From positions 107,970,620 to 108,034,619 of the forward strand of contig CM060900.1 of NCBI GenBank assembly GCA_030762935.1: 64,000 nucleotides of DNA. The letters are read 5' to 3'. The translations under genes were made by a program, and so were the position numbers. The stretch comes from Hymenopus coronatus. Taxonomy: Eukaryota; Arthropoda; Insecta; Mantodea; Hymenopodidae. This document shows, in pieces, positions 35,284-45,436 of this stretch (position 1 is the first letter of the stretch; each line of letters starts with the position of its first letter). The notes under the pieces were generated by a model. It had not been told where the DNA came from and did no database searches. It was given only the letters and a program-made list of their open reading frames with translations.

Positions 35284-35830
35284 AGGCTGCTCTCGTTCTT
35301 TCTAGACGAATGCCCTTTAGCGAGGATACACTGAGCTAGCCTACCCCTGATAAACAGGACGGAAAATATTTTATGTTACAATAACGCACAGCTCTACTTT
35401 CATATGATTGCGTTTCGTGAATACACAGCGTACAGTTGACTGCAAAGTGTTATGCATTACGGGTTTATGCCATTACCAGTATTTTAACGAGACATGCCTA
35501 GCTACGATTGAAAATGATAGCAATTCAGAACAAGAAGGTGAGGGAGAAAAGTCGGGAATAGAAGAAACACAAGAAAATTAGGTGTAAAGCGTAGTGTAAG
35601 CAGTAACCGAGGTAGAGAGTAAATACGTGTGACTGACATCACTGGAAGGGTGATATTTGCTTTGTAGTGATTGTACTGCTGCAGCGCAGAAACATGAGAA
35701 TAACGCACACATGTGACTGCCGTTCCTGCTTCTGGTATCAATGCTCCAGTAAAGGCGAGTAAGGGACTTGTATCTAATCCCTCATTTAGAAATATCATTC
35801 GTCAAGAACTGGCGCGCGACCTGTAACTTC
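35284..35830 (+). repeat. dispersed repeat family B, copy 2 (longer)
   Basis: It shares ATACACTGAGCTAGCCTACC, TTATGTTACAATAAC, GAATACACAG and TCAAGAACTGGCGCGCGACC with the copy at 20292. About 300 extra bases, roughly 35445-35760, lie between the conserved blocks. A short plus-strand frame in that insert is rich in acidic residues and ends near 35580. It is not identifiable. Confidence 0.72.
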
Positions 35831-36660
35831 ACTTTCAATCGTCTGCTGGAGTGCTCACAGTGCAGGCAGCATCATTAGAACACTGATTAATTAGTTTTAG
35901 ATATGAACAATGGAAAATGAGTGACGAATAGGATACGGCAGAACACAATTTTCCGCTAGGTTTTACACTGCAAAGTATTAATTACAGAGCTATTTTGGTA
36001 AGTTGATTGTTTAAAGAAGCGCTGCAATCGGAAAAACAAGTGAACGCAGCAGACCCTTTTCCTATGGTAACAGCTGCTTTGTTGCCAAAGTTGCTTCTGC
36101 CACATTACCACGTGCTCAACCCTGGCGTTATGCTTAGCTTCAGCTTGCGGTTACTGCGTTTTGTTTTTCCTGTTTTCAGTTATTTTACATCTGCGTTATT
36201 TGTTACTTATTCGCTTCATTGTTTGTGCGGCTGTGAAAATCATTTTTCTAAGAGGTCGACCGAGGTATTGGCGATAGCTCCCGACTTTCATAAACAAAAC
36301 ACACGAAACAATATGGCGGGTGTAGCAGAAGTGTGCGCCTAGTTGATTGGTTTCTTTATGTTTCTCTTACCCACTAAATTGTTTACCTTATTATTTAATT
36401 TGTGATAAGATGAAAAACCAAAGTTAAGGTGCAATTCCAATTATCTATGGCCGGCTACTTTCTCGTACCTTAATGTGAACTCTGCTGAAGATTGACTCAA
36501 AGTAATCGACTGATTTTGTGTTCTTTACTTTCTTAATTTCATTAGCTTCACTCTCTGGAGTATTAATTTTTTTAAATACAATAAATACAAAGTAATCGAG
36601 TGATTTTGTTTTCTTTACTATTTTAATTTCATTAATTTCGTTCTCTGCAGTATTCCTTTT
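35831..36660. other. unrecognised DNA
   Basis: An open plus-strand stretch at 36007-36342 has no recognisable domain. The string TAATCGA.TGATTTTGT and surrounding sequence occurs twice, near 36499 and 36590, as a short direct repeat. Confidence 0.45.
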
Positions 36661-36928
36661 TTGTCCAGTTCCGGATTCTTGTCAGGACTCTGGTGCTGTA
36701 TTTCATTTTTTCTTTTTCCTCTTTTTTCCTCTGTTCCAATTTCCTATATTTCTTTCCAATTTCTATTTATTTTACCGTTTTCCTTTTACTACACATACAC
36801 AAACATATACACATTTACAAACACACAAACACCATGCCCAAGACGGGACTCGAGCCCACGATCCCCTGCGCCACGAAGCACCAAAACTAGGCACATTAGC
36901 GAGCGTGGCCATGGAGACCGGCTTCCTT
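36661..36928 (-). mobile_element. S4 tRNA-derived SINE
   Basis: On the minus strand it reads from a head with GGCCACGCTCGC and the B-box-like GGGCTCGAGTCCCG through a TGTGTTTGTAAATGTGTATA tract to a 3' part whose plus-strand form is TTCCGGATTCTTGTCAGGAC. The matching copy at 58505 is in the opposite orientation. Confidence 0.72.
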
Positions 36929-36951
36929 AAATACGTTTTTAATTATTACTT

Positions 36952-36955
<4 letters not shown>

Positions 36956-36991
<36 letters not shown>
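36956..36991. repeat. (TA)n microsatellite
   Basis: An uninterrupted TA tract of about 36 bp. Confidence 0.95.
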
Positions 36992-36994
<3 letters not shown>

Positions 36995-37440
36995 TCTATC
37001 TCTTTGTAAACTGTTTCATTTATTTTTAGCTCCTAATGAATGTACATGTCTAGTGAAAACGTGTTGCCCATATTGGCAACGTAGCGCTTAGTTACTCGGG
37101 TCAGTGGCGAATGCTGGAGAGTATTCTTCATTCCCCCAAGCTTCTTGTCCCTTCATTTCATCCCAACCAGTCTTTTTCAGGGTTGTAAGCGTCGACGAAG
37201 ACTGCAGCAGAGGCCCCATTTCGTGGAAGTGACTGCGCTCTGGAATTGCAGCCCTCGGCGGCAGGATGGTGCTAGAGGTTGTCTGCGGGCTCAGGTGGCC
37301 TTCCGGGACTGACCACGGGTACCAGGCGCTCCCCGCAACGAGATGAGCTGCTTGTGAACTGATAGGAACCCTCCACGATGGTCCTCTCCCTGTCCGGATG
37401 TTGGCCGCCCTCTGAAATTACACTTATCCCATCCTTCCTG
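36992..37440. other. GC-rich block, possible S6-like tail
   Basis: Bases 37084-37430 are strongly GC-rich. GTGGCGAATGCTGGAGAGTA resembles the S6 body motif AGGCGAATGCTGGAGG. The rest has no match in the window and no protein domain. Confidence 0.35.
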
Positions 37441-37722
37441 TCGCCCACCGAGGTGTAACGGTCACCATGCCAACTTCACATACTCAAGGTCGCGGGTTCA
37501 AACCCGACGGAGGACGATGGATTTTTTCGGGCGTAAAAACCCATAGTATGGCTTCCTTCGGAAGGGAAGTAAAGCCTTAGATTTACGGCACGTAAAAGAA
37601 CCTCAAGCCCGATAAAGGCCTCTGAGTAAAATTAAGCGGTCTTTCACGCCTAATATAAAATGGGACGGTGAGAACCGCAGCGTTAAATAGCGTCCATAAA
37701 TAAAACTACATTTACATTTTTT
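37441..37722 (+). mobile_element. S2 SINE, near full length
   Basis: The head CGAGGTGTAACGGTCACC and B box GGGTTCAAACCCG are followed by GGACGATGGATTTTTTCGGG, GCTTCCTTCGGAAGGGAAGT, TTTACGGCACGTAAAAGAAC, GGCCTCTGAGTAAAATTAAG and AGCGTCCATAAATAAAAC, with a TTTACATTTTTT tail. A stretch of about ten bases is missing after AAGCCTT compared with the copy at 54435. Confidence 0.88.
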
Positions 37723-37800
37723 CATCCTTCCTTTAGCAGTCTGACCTGCAATAAGCCCAGGGCTGCAGTGTGGAATACCCCCACATGCGTACAATCATAC

Positions 37801-37826
37801 CACACACACACACACACTCACACAAT
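37801..37826. repeat. (CA)n microsatellite
   Basis: A short CA tract directly upstream of the S1 SINE. Confidence 0.85.
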
Positions 37827-37827
37827 G

Positions 37828-38078
37828 GGCCGCGGCGTGGTCGAGTGGTTAGAGTACTCGCCTTGGTCGAGTGGTTAGACTACTCGCCTATCACCTAGAC
37901 AGCCTGGGTTCGATCCCACGCAACCGCAAGTGAGATTTGTGGTGGACAAAGTGACGTAGGGGCGGATGTTCTCCGGGTTCTCCGGTTTCCACCGATGCTC
38001 CATCTTCATTCATCTATCATCAGTGTCATCGCCTGCGGTGCCACAAGTAGCTAAAGTGGACGTTAAACACTTTAAAAA
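37828..38078 (+). mobile_element. S1 SINE with duplicated A-box segment
   Basis: The body is typical S1: B box GGTTCGATCCC, GTGAGATTTGTGGTGGACAA, TCCGGGTTCTCCGGTTTCC, ATCAGTGTCATCGCCTGCGG and a GTTAAACAC end. A 26-bp segment starting TGGTCGAGTGGTTAGA is present twice in tandem, at 37838-37863 and 37864-37889, with one difference. This doubles the A box and moves the first A box away from the B box. A CA-rich tail follows. Confidence 0.9.
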
Positions 38079-38883
38079 CACACACATCCACACCGAAAAT
38101 TTGGAATGCTATGAATCCGAGCTCGAGTAGAAGTGGTACGGATCCACAGAATAGTCATGCAATGGTACACACTTGCGACTTGCAGTCGCTTCAGCGTCTA
38201 TGGTTTTCTATAGGGCAAGCCATTTTATTGCGCGTTGAATAATAAGCAAGATGTTTTCGTCCAGGTTTATAAAGAATCATAATCTGTGTTTCCTTAATTA
38301 AGGCAGTACCATTGCACGGAAGCACTACCCCTGCTTTTGTTGTCATAAATTTGTCACTACACTGTCTTTCACAAACACCGTTTTGTTAGTACTCTCTGTC
38401 ATGACCTCTAAACAAAACGTGTATTAAAATATGTTCCAAAGCGAATGTCACACAACACGTAGTATCTATAATTTCATTTAGAATTATTGTGACAGAAAAA
38501 AATTAATATATATCCAAACATTTAGTTAAATTAAAAATTTAAATTGCATATTGTATGAATACAGTAAAGTTAATAATTGTTACTTTTTAAACTCCAGAAG
38601 TTGCAATATTTCACTGCAGTTAGTGTTATCACCTTTAACACAAATTAAGGTCAATCAACTCAAAAGTGTTTCGTTTATTGTAATGTTATATTAAAAGCGT
38701 TGTACTTAAACCCTTTTTTTTTTTTTTTGTTGAAAGAAATTAAGAAACCTGAGAATAAAGTCGATAATGACAAAGAAAAAAAGCTACGGAAAACAACATA
38801 TTTGAGAGCATCCAAATAGTTCCAAGGATTCTAAAACACTGTTAAAATTAAATCAAATAATTTCCTTAAATGCAAATTTAGGA
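38079..38883. other. unrecognised AT-rich DNA
   Basis: A poly-T run lies at about 38713-38729. Nothing else seen. Confidence 0.5.
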
Positions 38884-39385
38884 ACTCATTATTATTATTA
38901 TGATTTTTATTGGTATTAGTATTATTATTACCATGAATATTAATTTAGTATTATAGAGTTTCTCAGAGGGGACTCGGTACCGATCCAGAGAGGATATCGT
39001 ACCTACGCTCCGCAGTAGGTAAGACAGGCCGAAATCCCAGCCCCACATAAAAAGGTTCCACAACTCCCCCACAAGGGGACGATCCGTATACCCCGGCAAC
39101 CAGCCGACCAAAGAACGGAAATTTTTCGACACAGAACATCCATTTCCTCTTCCACGCTGTACCGAAACACTTTCGCCGACACTTCCAACCCTGAAACCGC
39201 CCAAACGTGGTACACGATGAATAAAATGATTAATGGCACGATATGGGGCAGCAGAAAATTTTGGAGTGAGGAAAAACCACTCCATGTTCGCCTGATAACC
39301 CAGAGAAACCCCCTAAAAACCCATGGGTCAACGGGAACTCCCAAATGCGAGTTGCACGATTCGGAGACATCTCGCTAGGTTCCCA
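38884..39385 (-). mobile_element. S9 SINE with (ATT)n tail
   Basis: An (ATT)n tail at the left (38888-38935) is followed by a GC-rich body ending at the right with CGCCTGATAACCCAGAGAAA and CTCCCAAATGCGAGTTGCAC, the family head region. Near 39325-39360 the reverse complement carries a tRNA-like head without a clean B box. The same head order is found at 43440-43575 and 2010-2140. Confidence 0.6.
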
Positions 39386-39415
39386 TTCCAGATAAATCGT
39401 GCTGTATTTTTCCTT

Positions 39416-40222
39416 TTTTTTTTTTTACTTTCTCTAGCCTATATGTACATAGTGGATAGAGAAGTTTGAAGTCACCTGAGTCCAAAAAAAAAGCTTTTTA
39501 GAAAAACGTCCGTGTGTATCAGTGTGTGTGTGTGTTTGTGTCTGGACAGCAAAGCTCAAAAACGAAAACGCCGTTAAATACCAAACTTGGTGTTTATGCT
39601 TAGTATTTTCCAAGAATGCGATACGAAGATTTTCAAGAAAATCCTACCACTACGCTTTACATGGAAAAGTGTGTTTTTCTCAAAAATGGCAATATCGATT
39701 TTGATTAAAATACGGCATATCTAAAATATATACATAACAATTAAAATGTATATTTTGAATTTTCAGGGAGATGTCCTTAAAAGACCTGTTTTTACTGGAT
39801 GAGTTTTGCAGAACTTTGCAAAGGAATGGTCAAAAACCTTCTACAGAAATACTGTAGATCTCATTAAAACGCATAATTTATGTCATATAAGCTTTTCTTG
39901 TAAAGTTGACCGTTTTCGAGATATGCTTTGTTATTGGATGTTATACTGCCTAAATGTTATCATAGGGCGCCATGCAAAGCGAACCAAGTTGTTTCGCATA
40001 GAAATCAGCTTTTAAAAGATTTGACTATTCCTTTAGCCTAATGTATTCCACTATTTCCTTTCTACCTATAAGGAAGCGACTAATAAGTGCTATTTGAGCT
40101 AATACTTATCTTGATTAGCATGATGAAGATAAAACAATAATTTTTAGCAGGAATAGTTTGTATATGGATTATGGAACAGCTATTGAAAGTTATGTGAATG
40201 GAGCACATCAGACTTTTTTTCT
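39416..40222 (-). mobile_element. family A repeat, copy 10 (complete)
   Basis: It opens TTTTTACTTTCTCTAGCCTA with TATGTACATAGTGGATAGAG and closes with GGAACAGCTATTGAAAGTTA, TGTGAATGGAGCACATCAGA and a poly-T. The microsatellite slot is a short GT tract at 39515-39540 ending TCTGGACAGCAAAGC. One of the best copies for a consensus. Non-coding. Confidence 0.88.
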
Positions 40223-40359
40223 TTAATTTCATTTGTGACCTTCTGAAGACCAATATATTATTTTCTTGAGTCATCTATCCATGTGACCAATAGCATTGCA
40301 GTGATCGAGTTTCTGGGCGACCTATGGGGTTCTATGCCTTCACTTTTTGTTTAATCGTC
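40223..40359. other. unrecognised DNA
   Basis: No features recognised. Confidence 0.5.
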
Positions 40360-40545
40360 TTATTCCAAGCTCTTTCTCTTTCTTTTAATGTCATCCAATT
40401 TTACTGTTTTAATTCGATCCTTTGGTCTTTCAATTAGCGTCAATTCTTCCGCGTCATATCCCAAGATACTTTCAACGGCAAACTTTAACATATCCTCTTG
40501 ACCTATAGTCTGACATCTCGACTTCAAGGAGTTCATAAGTTTAAA
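40360..40545 (-). CDS. possible exon or coding fragment, unidentified
   Basis: On the minus strand, about 58 codons end in TAA at 40360-40362. The translation includes GQEDMLKFAVESILGYDAEE, then LTLIERPKDRIKTVKLDD and IKRKRKSLE. Charged, helix-forming composition with a lysine/arginine-rich end makes it more protein-like than other open stretches nearby. I recognise no family. Upstream the frame runs into AT-rich non-coding-looking sequence, so if real it is a last exon or a remnant. No conserved splice acceptor can be assigned with confidence. Confidence 0.25.
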   Translation of the reverse strand, partial: FKLMNSLKSRCQTIGQEDMLKFAVESILGYDAEELTLIERPKDRIKTVKLDDIKRKRKSLE

Positions 40546-41244
40546 TAATAAGATAGGGTATAAGTATAAATAAAATCTGATTAAATATACTTGATACAAG
40601 TCAATAAAGAGAAAATTAAAATGGGTAGACAAATAACGAATTATTAAAGAACGTTTGTAATAATGTTTACCTGTGTTTATTGCAATAAAGCAATAAGAAC
40701 AATGTTGGTAAAGTAGTTGGATACACGGATACAAAGAATAATAAGCAGTTCTATTAATCAGTATGTTAACATGCTTAGTTAACATATGCAGAAAGCTATT
40801 CTCTCACCTTCTTACTTGTATGTGCTCAAATCAACGTCACATCTGCATGAAATGTTTATTCTGAACTCTCAGGTTTTTGAAAGCCTGAAATTTATCGCTT
40901 GTTGTGTCACAACAATGAAATGGAAAATGATGCATTGGCAGGAAGTTATTATTCATTAACAGCTGAAAATATACTGGAGTCCCAAACAAAAGTATTTTGT
41001 TATTGAAACATTTTTATTTTGGAGTCCTAGGAAACTCATGAGGGGGTTAATAAATGCACTCTAAAATGGCAGTATAGCTACTCCCACGTGTTGCTACATA
41101 CACAGCCTCCTTCAGTCAACATGGGAATGAAATGGGGGAAATTGGACGTTGGCGCATTACAGTATTACCAGTTCCAGTATTACCAGTGTACATAAAATCA
41201 GACTCAAAGTGTGGATCCTGTAATTAATGCAGTAATAATCATAT
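40546..41244. other. unrecognised DNA
   Basis: A short tandem, CAGTATTACCAGTTCCAGTA followed by TTACCAG, lies at about 41160-41187. Nothing else seen. Confidence 0.5.
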
Positions 41245-41432
41245 ACGGAGCGAGATGGTGTCTCGGTAACCTGCGAGGCTCGCATTCAGGAGTTTCAGGT
41301 TCAAATCCTGAGGCCGGAGAATCTGAGTATGGGTTTCCCGTGGTTTTTCCTGGCTGGCAAAGCAAATAGTGGTTTCTTTTCTATCACGAATTTCGTATAA
41401 TTTCGCTTCCCCTATTGTCTTTGCGGTGCGTT
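41245..41432 (+). mobile_element. S6 SINE, interrupted by Harbinger-type element
   Basis: The head GAGATGGTGTCTCGGTAACC and B-box-like AGGTTCAAATCCTGAGG are followed by AGAATCTGAGTATGGGTTTC, GTGGTTTTTCCTGGCTGGC and TTCTATCACGAATTTCG, in the same order as at 25275. It ends against the target duplication of the element at 41436. Confidence 0.75.
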
Positions 41433-41587
41433 TAATGGTCCATTCACATAGAAAGGTTAACGCAAACGCAAAGCTTATGATCAGGTTAATAAATGGGACC
41501 ATTCTCTATCGATTTCGTTAACATGAACATTATCGCCAGACGCTAACTCCAAAGCTTGCAACCTCCAAGCTTTACCGTTCATTTTGA

Positions 41588-41786
41588 CGAGATTCAACAG
41601 GAAAAACAAAACATTATCGCACTAACAAGAACAAAAGAAGCGAAAATGTGCAGTCATATGACGAGAAAGTTATTATTTTGTTTCAAAATCATCGTTGTCT
41701 ATATGACGAAAAGCATAAGCCATACAAAGATAATTTACTGAAACAAAATATTTGGAAACAGATTGCGAATGCTATGAATTGTGAAG
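41588..41786 (+). pseudogene. MADF/Myb-like exon inside the Harbinger-type element
   Basis: In one frame the sequence gives SYDEKVIILFQNHRCLYD, then EKHKPYKDNLLKQNIWKQIA and NAMNCEG, the N-terminal half of a MADF domain. The pattern is an acidic helix, a hydrophobic pair, LYD, a YKD motif and an invariant-type W before QIA. It ends at a clean splice donor, GAAG then GTAGGT, at 41787. The frame is closed upstream by TGA near 41584 and contains no obvious ATG, so the exon either follows an upstream acceptor or is decayed. MADF/Myb-like proteins are the usual second product of Harbinger elements. No following exon is found within the element. Confidence 0.7.
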
Positions 41787-42062
41787 GTAGGTTTCAATAA
41801 TAATATGTTTGCTTGGTAGTGAGAAACTTAGGTTATGTTATAAGCTATCCGTTTTCTTTCATTTAGGGAATAAAATATATATTATTAGCATAATTTGAAG
41901 TTAAAATATCAGTATAGCATATTATTTTATTTTTTCAATTATTTCAAGTGCTAAGTTATTCTGAAAATTTCAATATAGAATCGTTTGATGAAATGTTAAT
42001 CGGGTAGAACAAATTTCGTTCAAAAATATCGCACATCTAGATTTCTTTGATTTCAAATAGAC

Positions 42063-42085
42063 CACACACACACACACACACACAA
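42063..42085. repeat. (CA)n microsatellite
   Basis: A CA tract inside the Harbinger-type element. Confidence 0.9.
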
Positions 42086-42389
42086 GATAATGCAGTTTAT
42101 AGTAGCATAAACTGTATTACTGCATCTTCGTTAATATTTGCAGCCTCCATTTTAATCGCGTTCATACTTCAATTGTTTTATTTTAGAGTTTACGTTATTA
42201 TGATTTTGAACGGCAATGTGCATTTCATGTTCATGTCATACGTTCAGGTAATCGCGTTTGCATAAACTTTTCTATGTGAATGGGCTATAAGGACTGTGCA
42301 GTGTCTGTCGAAGTCGAACAGATGGTCCAGATTCATGATAATTGGAAAGTTATTGCTTCCTCTGAACCACCTCAGGGGGTTGAATGAAA

Positions 42390-42640
42390 AAATGACATGG
42401 AGTTTTGTTTATGGACGCTCTGTAACTACTGTGGTTCTCAGCGTTGGGACTGAAATACAGTTAATTTTGCTAAGAGGTTTTTTTTTACATGCTTGAGGTT
42501 CTTTTACATGCTGTAAATATACGACACGGGATCAACGGCTTTACCTCCCTTTCGAAGGAAGCCAGCTAAGGATTTTTACACCAGAAAAAATCCATCGTCC
42601 TCCGCCGGGTTTGAACACGCGACTACTACACTACTACACC
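42390..42640 (-). mobile_element. S2 SINE, minus strand
   Basis: Plus-strand reading shows the reversed body: GTTTATGGACGCTCTGTAAC, GTGGTTCTCAGCG, TTTTACATGCTGTAAATATA, CTTTCGAAGGAAGCC, AAAAAATCCATCGTCCTCCG and GGGTTTGAACACGCGAC. The last is the reversed B-box region. The head is cut near 42640, next to a 23-bp tandem repeat. Confidence 0.85.
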
Positions 42641-42713
42641 AGGGGTCGGATGATTCGGGCGAAGGGGGTCGGATGATTCGGGCGAAGGGGGTCGGATGAT
42701 TCTTGGTTACGAC
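42641..42713. repeat. 23-bp tandem repeat, about 2.6 units
   Basis: GTCGGATGATTCGGGCGAAG plus GGG repeats with starts at 42645, 42668 and 42691. The third unit is partial and ends GTCGGATGATTCTTGG. Units are nearly identical, so this is recent. Confidence 0.9.
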
Positions 42714-42830
42714 AGAAGAAAGCCTTCTCTGAGCAGTCCGCCTGTGTGACCGGGTCATCTATCTTGGAATCATTAGGGATTTCTGAGCGTCTCTGTCCGC
42801 TACTATATTTGTTTCTATAGCCTGCCTGCG

Positions 42831-42894
42831 ATGCTTTCCTCTAGGGGATGATAAGCAACACAATGCTTTCCTCTAGGGGATGATAAGCAACACA
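42831..42894. repeat. 32-bp direct duplication
   Basis: ATGCTTTCCTCTAGGGGATG and the following ATAAGCAACACA occurs at 42831 and again at 42863 with no visible difference. It lies immediately left of the palindrome at 42894. Confidence 0.92.
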
Positions 42895-42919
42895 GAATTG
42901 TCAATATATTGACAATTCT
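42894..42919. repeat. perfect 26-bp palindrome
   Basis: AGAATTGTCAATA followed by TATTGACAATTCT is a perfect 26-bp palindrome without a spacer. It is followed by a TA tract at 42925-42939. Confidence 0.93.
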
Positions 42920-42954
42920 TTGTGTATATATATATATATCGTGTGGCTCAACTA

Positions 42955-43130
42955 TCTATCAGCGTGGCCGGTGGGCCGGAATTTGGAGTTCTTTTACTGC
43001 TAGTGAATCTACTTGCATGTTGCTGTCACTTTTAATCACACTTAAAAACCAGCTGTCTAGACCGGGTTTGAACCAGTGATCTTAGAATCAGAGGGTCAGC
43101 GCCTAACCAACTGAGCCACCTAGACCGACA
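42955..43130 (-). mobile_element. S5 tRNA-derived SINE, minus strand
   Basis: The minus strand begins TCGGTCTAGGTGGCTCAG with A-box-like GTGGCTCAGTTGGTTAGGCG, a B box GGTTCAAACCCGG, then TTTTTAAGTGTGATTAAAAG and AGTAAAAGAACTCC. It is the best-preserved tRNA-like head in the window, but the body after it matches the SINE at 25775 and shows it is not a free tRNA gene. Confidence 0.78.
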
Positions 43131-43577
43131 TAGAGAGGAATGTATGAGGGGAAAGACCTGAAGGACGATCAGAACTGGATGACGATGGACTCAAGTATGG
43201 GCGGGGTCCCTTAAGGTTCCAGGATGAACGATTTAGATGACGACAAGCCCCACCTAAAGTCGAACGTGTCTTAACCCGAAATCACCTAAAGGGGGCCCCA
43301 TAGAGTAGATTCGCGACGACGCCAGGGTAAACCCCACAGTGAGCCCAGCCGCAAAATGCCGACCACCGTCACCTGGAACTTCAATCCTGAAACAGATGAT
43401 AAGGAAGTACTGGAAACAGGAAATTTAGGGTATGCAATGAACCTTCTCAGTATTCGCCTGACAATCCGGGGAAACCCCGAAAAAAAACCATCGAAAAGGA
43501 ACGCCTGCTAGGGAAATCAAACCCACGACCTCCCAAATGCAAGTCCCACACGTCATCGCAGCGCCACCTTGCCCGGT
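43131..43577 (-). mobile_element. S9 SINE, minus strand
   Basis: Plus-strand reading shows CGCCTGACAATCCGGGGAAA, AATCAAACCCACGACCTCCC and AAATGCAAGTCCCACACG, the same head order as at 39285-39385. The body is GC-rich and diverged. Confidence 0.6.
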
Positions 43578-44590
43578 AATTAATGTTCATGAAAGTTTAT
43601 GTAAGTATTCCTTTGTTGAAAACTACAATTTCACATAGATAGTTCTTATCTTTATCTTTTTTTTTTTTTACCACACGTTCGTCATATAAGACGAACAGTG
43701 AATGAAATAAAACGAAACTAAGGTAGTATCCAAGTTTTAAAAGTTATTTTTTAAGTCTTTCCCTGTAAAACATTTAGATAAAGGTACCTTGTGGTCGATT
43801 GTATTCTTGCTCCAAAGCTACTGTGAGGACTCGGAAGTTCTGATTTTGGTCTCTTTTACTTCCTTTTCTTCCTTTTATTCTTTCCCCCCTCCCCGTTTTA
43901 ATACCCTATCATTTGAGCGAAAGAGCTTGCCCAAATACTTATTGTGATTGTGTAATTATTAATAAAGTGGGTTCTATTCTGGACTGCTCTGGAGGATAGC
44001 TTTTTGTCATTGAATATATATCATTTCTCAAATGCAGGAAACCACCGCAAATGCTCGTTTTAATAATTTCTTACGGATTGAACTTTAATTCAATATGTTA
44101 TGTAGAACGATCTAAAGCAAATCCGGAAGTTACTAATAAAAGCGAAAATATTTAAGTTCTTTTTGTGCAGCATTTGAACCATGCTGTCAGTTTGTTACAC
44201 TGAACGTAAGACCACTACATCACTCAATTATGTTTCACCTTTTACATAACCTTGATCCAGCTTCATATTAATTTAATTACTGCAGTTTGTTTACTTCCGG
44301 CTTTCAAGATAATTTTAAGCTTTTATCAAATAGTTTCACTCCATTAATAATACAGAGACTTCATCTGGAGGCCCGGCCGGCCTAGCAGTGTTTTGTTGGC
44401 ACTTTGAAGCACGTTGTTTGCCGGCGAATTCGGATTTTCATAGCCACTTTAATTCAACCCCACTATTAGGTATAATTATTTTGACGACTTTTTATAATAT
44501 TGTAAGACGTCATTGGGGTATGTCTTGTCAAAATAATTTCAGGTCACCTTGTGGTTTACCGGGAAACATTGAGGAGTTTAATGCCGTGCC
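43578..44590. other. unrecognised DNA
   Basis: A poly-T run lies at about 43659-43669. Nothing else seen. Confidence 0.5.
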
Positions 44591-44690
44591 AGTATGTTGC
44601 CATAGTAGCTCAGGGGTTAGAGCAACCATCTAGAGACCGTGTTGAGAACCCCGGCTGTGGCATTGAACTTTTCAATCTGGTATACTAGTC
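44591..44690 (+). mobile_element. possible tRNA-like SINE head
   Basis: ATAGTAGCTCAGGGGTTAGA has an A-box appearance, and TTGAGAACCCCGGC could be a decayed B box. No family body from the window follows. Weak. Confidence 0.3.
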
Positions 44691-45436
44691 AATCCGTACC
44701 ATGCGAATACAACAGCTTATGCTGAGAAGTCTCAACGTTTCACTGACTGAATGGGGTATAGCTACGAGGGTCAGCTGATAAATCCCGGGCCTCACGCAGA
44801 TATGGCGCCACTAGGCCAGTTAGATGGTAACATTCTATAGTTTAACTCTAGACTAGTTTGTATCCATAGTTAGAGATCAATAGCTTGTTTAATTTTCGAA
44901 TGACAGCATTTTAAACAACTTTAGTTTTCACGAAAATGGACGATTTGGTAAAACGAACCGTGATTAAATACTTCCATTTGAAAGGCTTAACGCCTAAAGG
45001 AATCAAGGAGGAAATGGACAGTACATTGAAAGACTCTGCCCCTTCATATTCAATGATTAAACGGTGGGTTGTAGAGTTAAAATGGGACGTACGAGCACTA
45101 GTGATGAGCCTCGCTCTGGACGCCCTGTAGAAGTGACAACTCCAGAGATCATTGAAAAAATGCATCGTTTAGTACTGGAAGACCGCAGATTAAAGTTGCT
45201 TGAGGTAACAGAGACTGTAAATATATCAAAATAACGTGCAGGTAATATTTTAAGTACTGTTCTGGGCTTTCACAAGGACTGTGCAAGATGGGTGCCGCGT
45301 TGTTGACATCTGATCAAAAGTTGCAAAGAAAACTTGTTTCTGTTAAGAATGTGGAACTCTACCGTAAAAATCCCAGTGAATTTTTGAGATGGCTTATTAC
45401 CATGGATGAAACTTGGATACATCACAACACTCCAAG

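Larger units (their letters stand above)
41436..42287 (+). mobile_element. Harbinger-type element with TAA target duplication
   Basis: An 852-bp unit with inverted ends. The left end is TGGTCCATTCACATAGAAAG and then GCAAACGC. The right end, read inward, is TAGCCCATTCACATAGAAAA and then GCAAACGC. It is flanked by TAA at 41433-41435 and 42288-42290, the 3-bp TWA target typical of PIF/Harbinger. It encodes no DDE transposase. Its only coding content is a MADF-type exon. It also holds a (CA)n tract at 42063-42085. The target lies at the end of an S6 SINE. Confidence 0.85.

Noticed and set aside
36007..36342. Protein-coding gene of 111 codons
   Set aside because: Hydrophobic but without a signal peptide pattern or recognisable family. 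Composition resembles translated non-coding DNA.
43060..43130. A functional tRNA gene on the minus strand
   Set aside because: A and B boxes are present, but the sequence continues into the S5 SINE body, and no full cloverleaf with acceptor stem pairing is evident.
44700..44764. Longer mariner left end
   Set aside because: The match between the two ends stops exactly at the TA, so the boundary is 44765.
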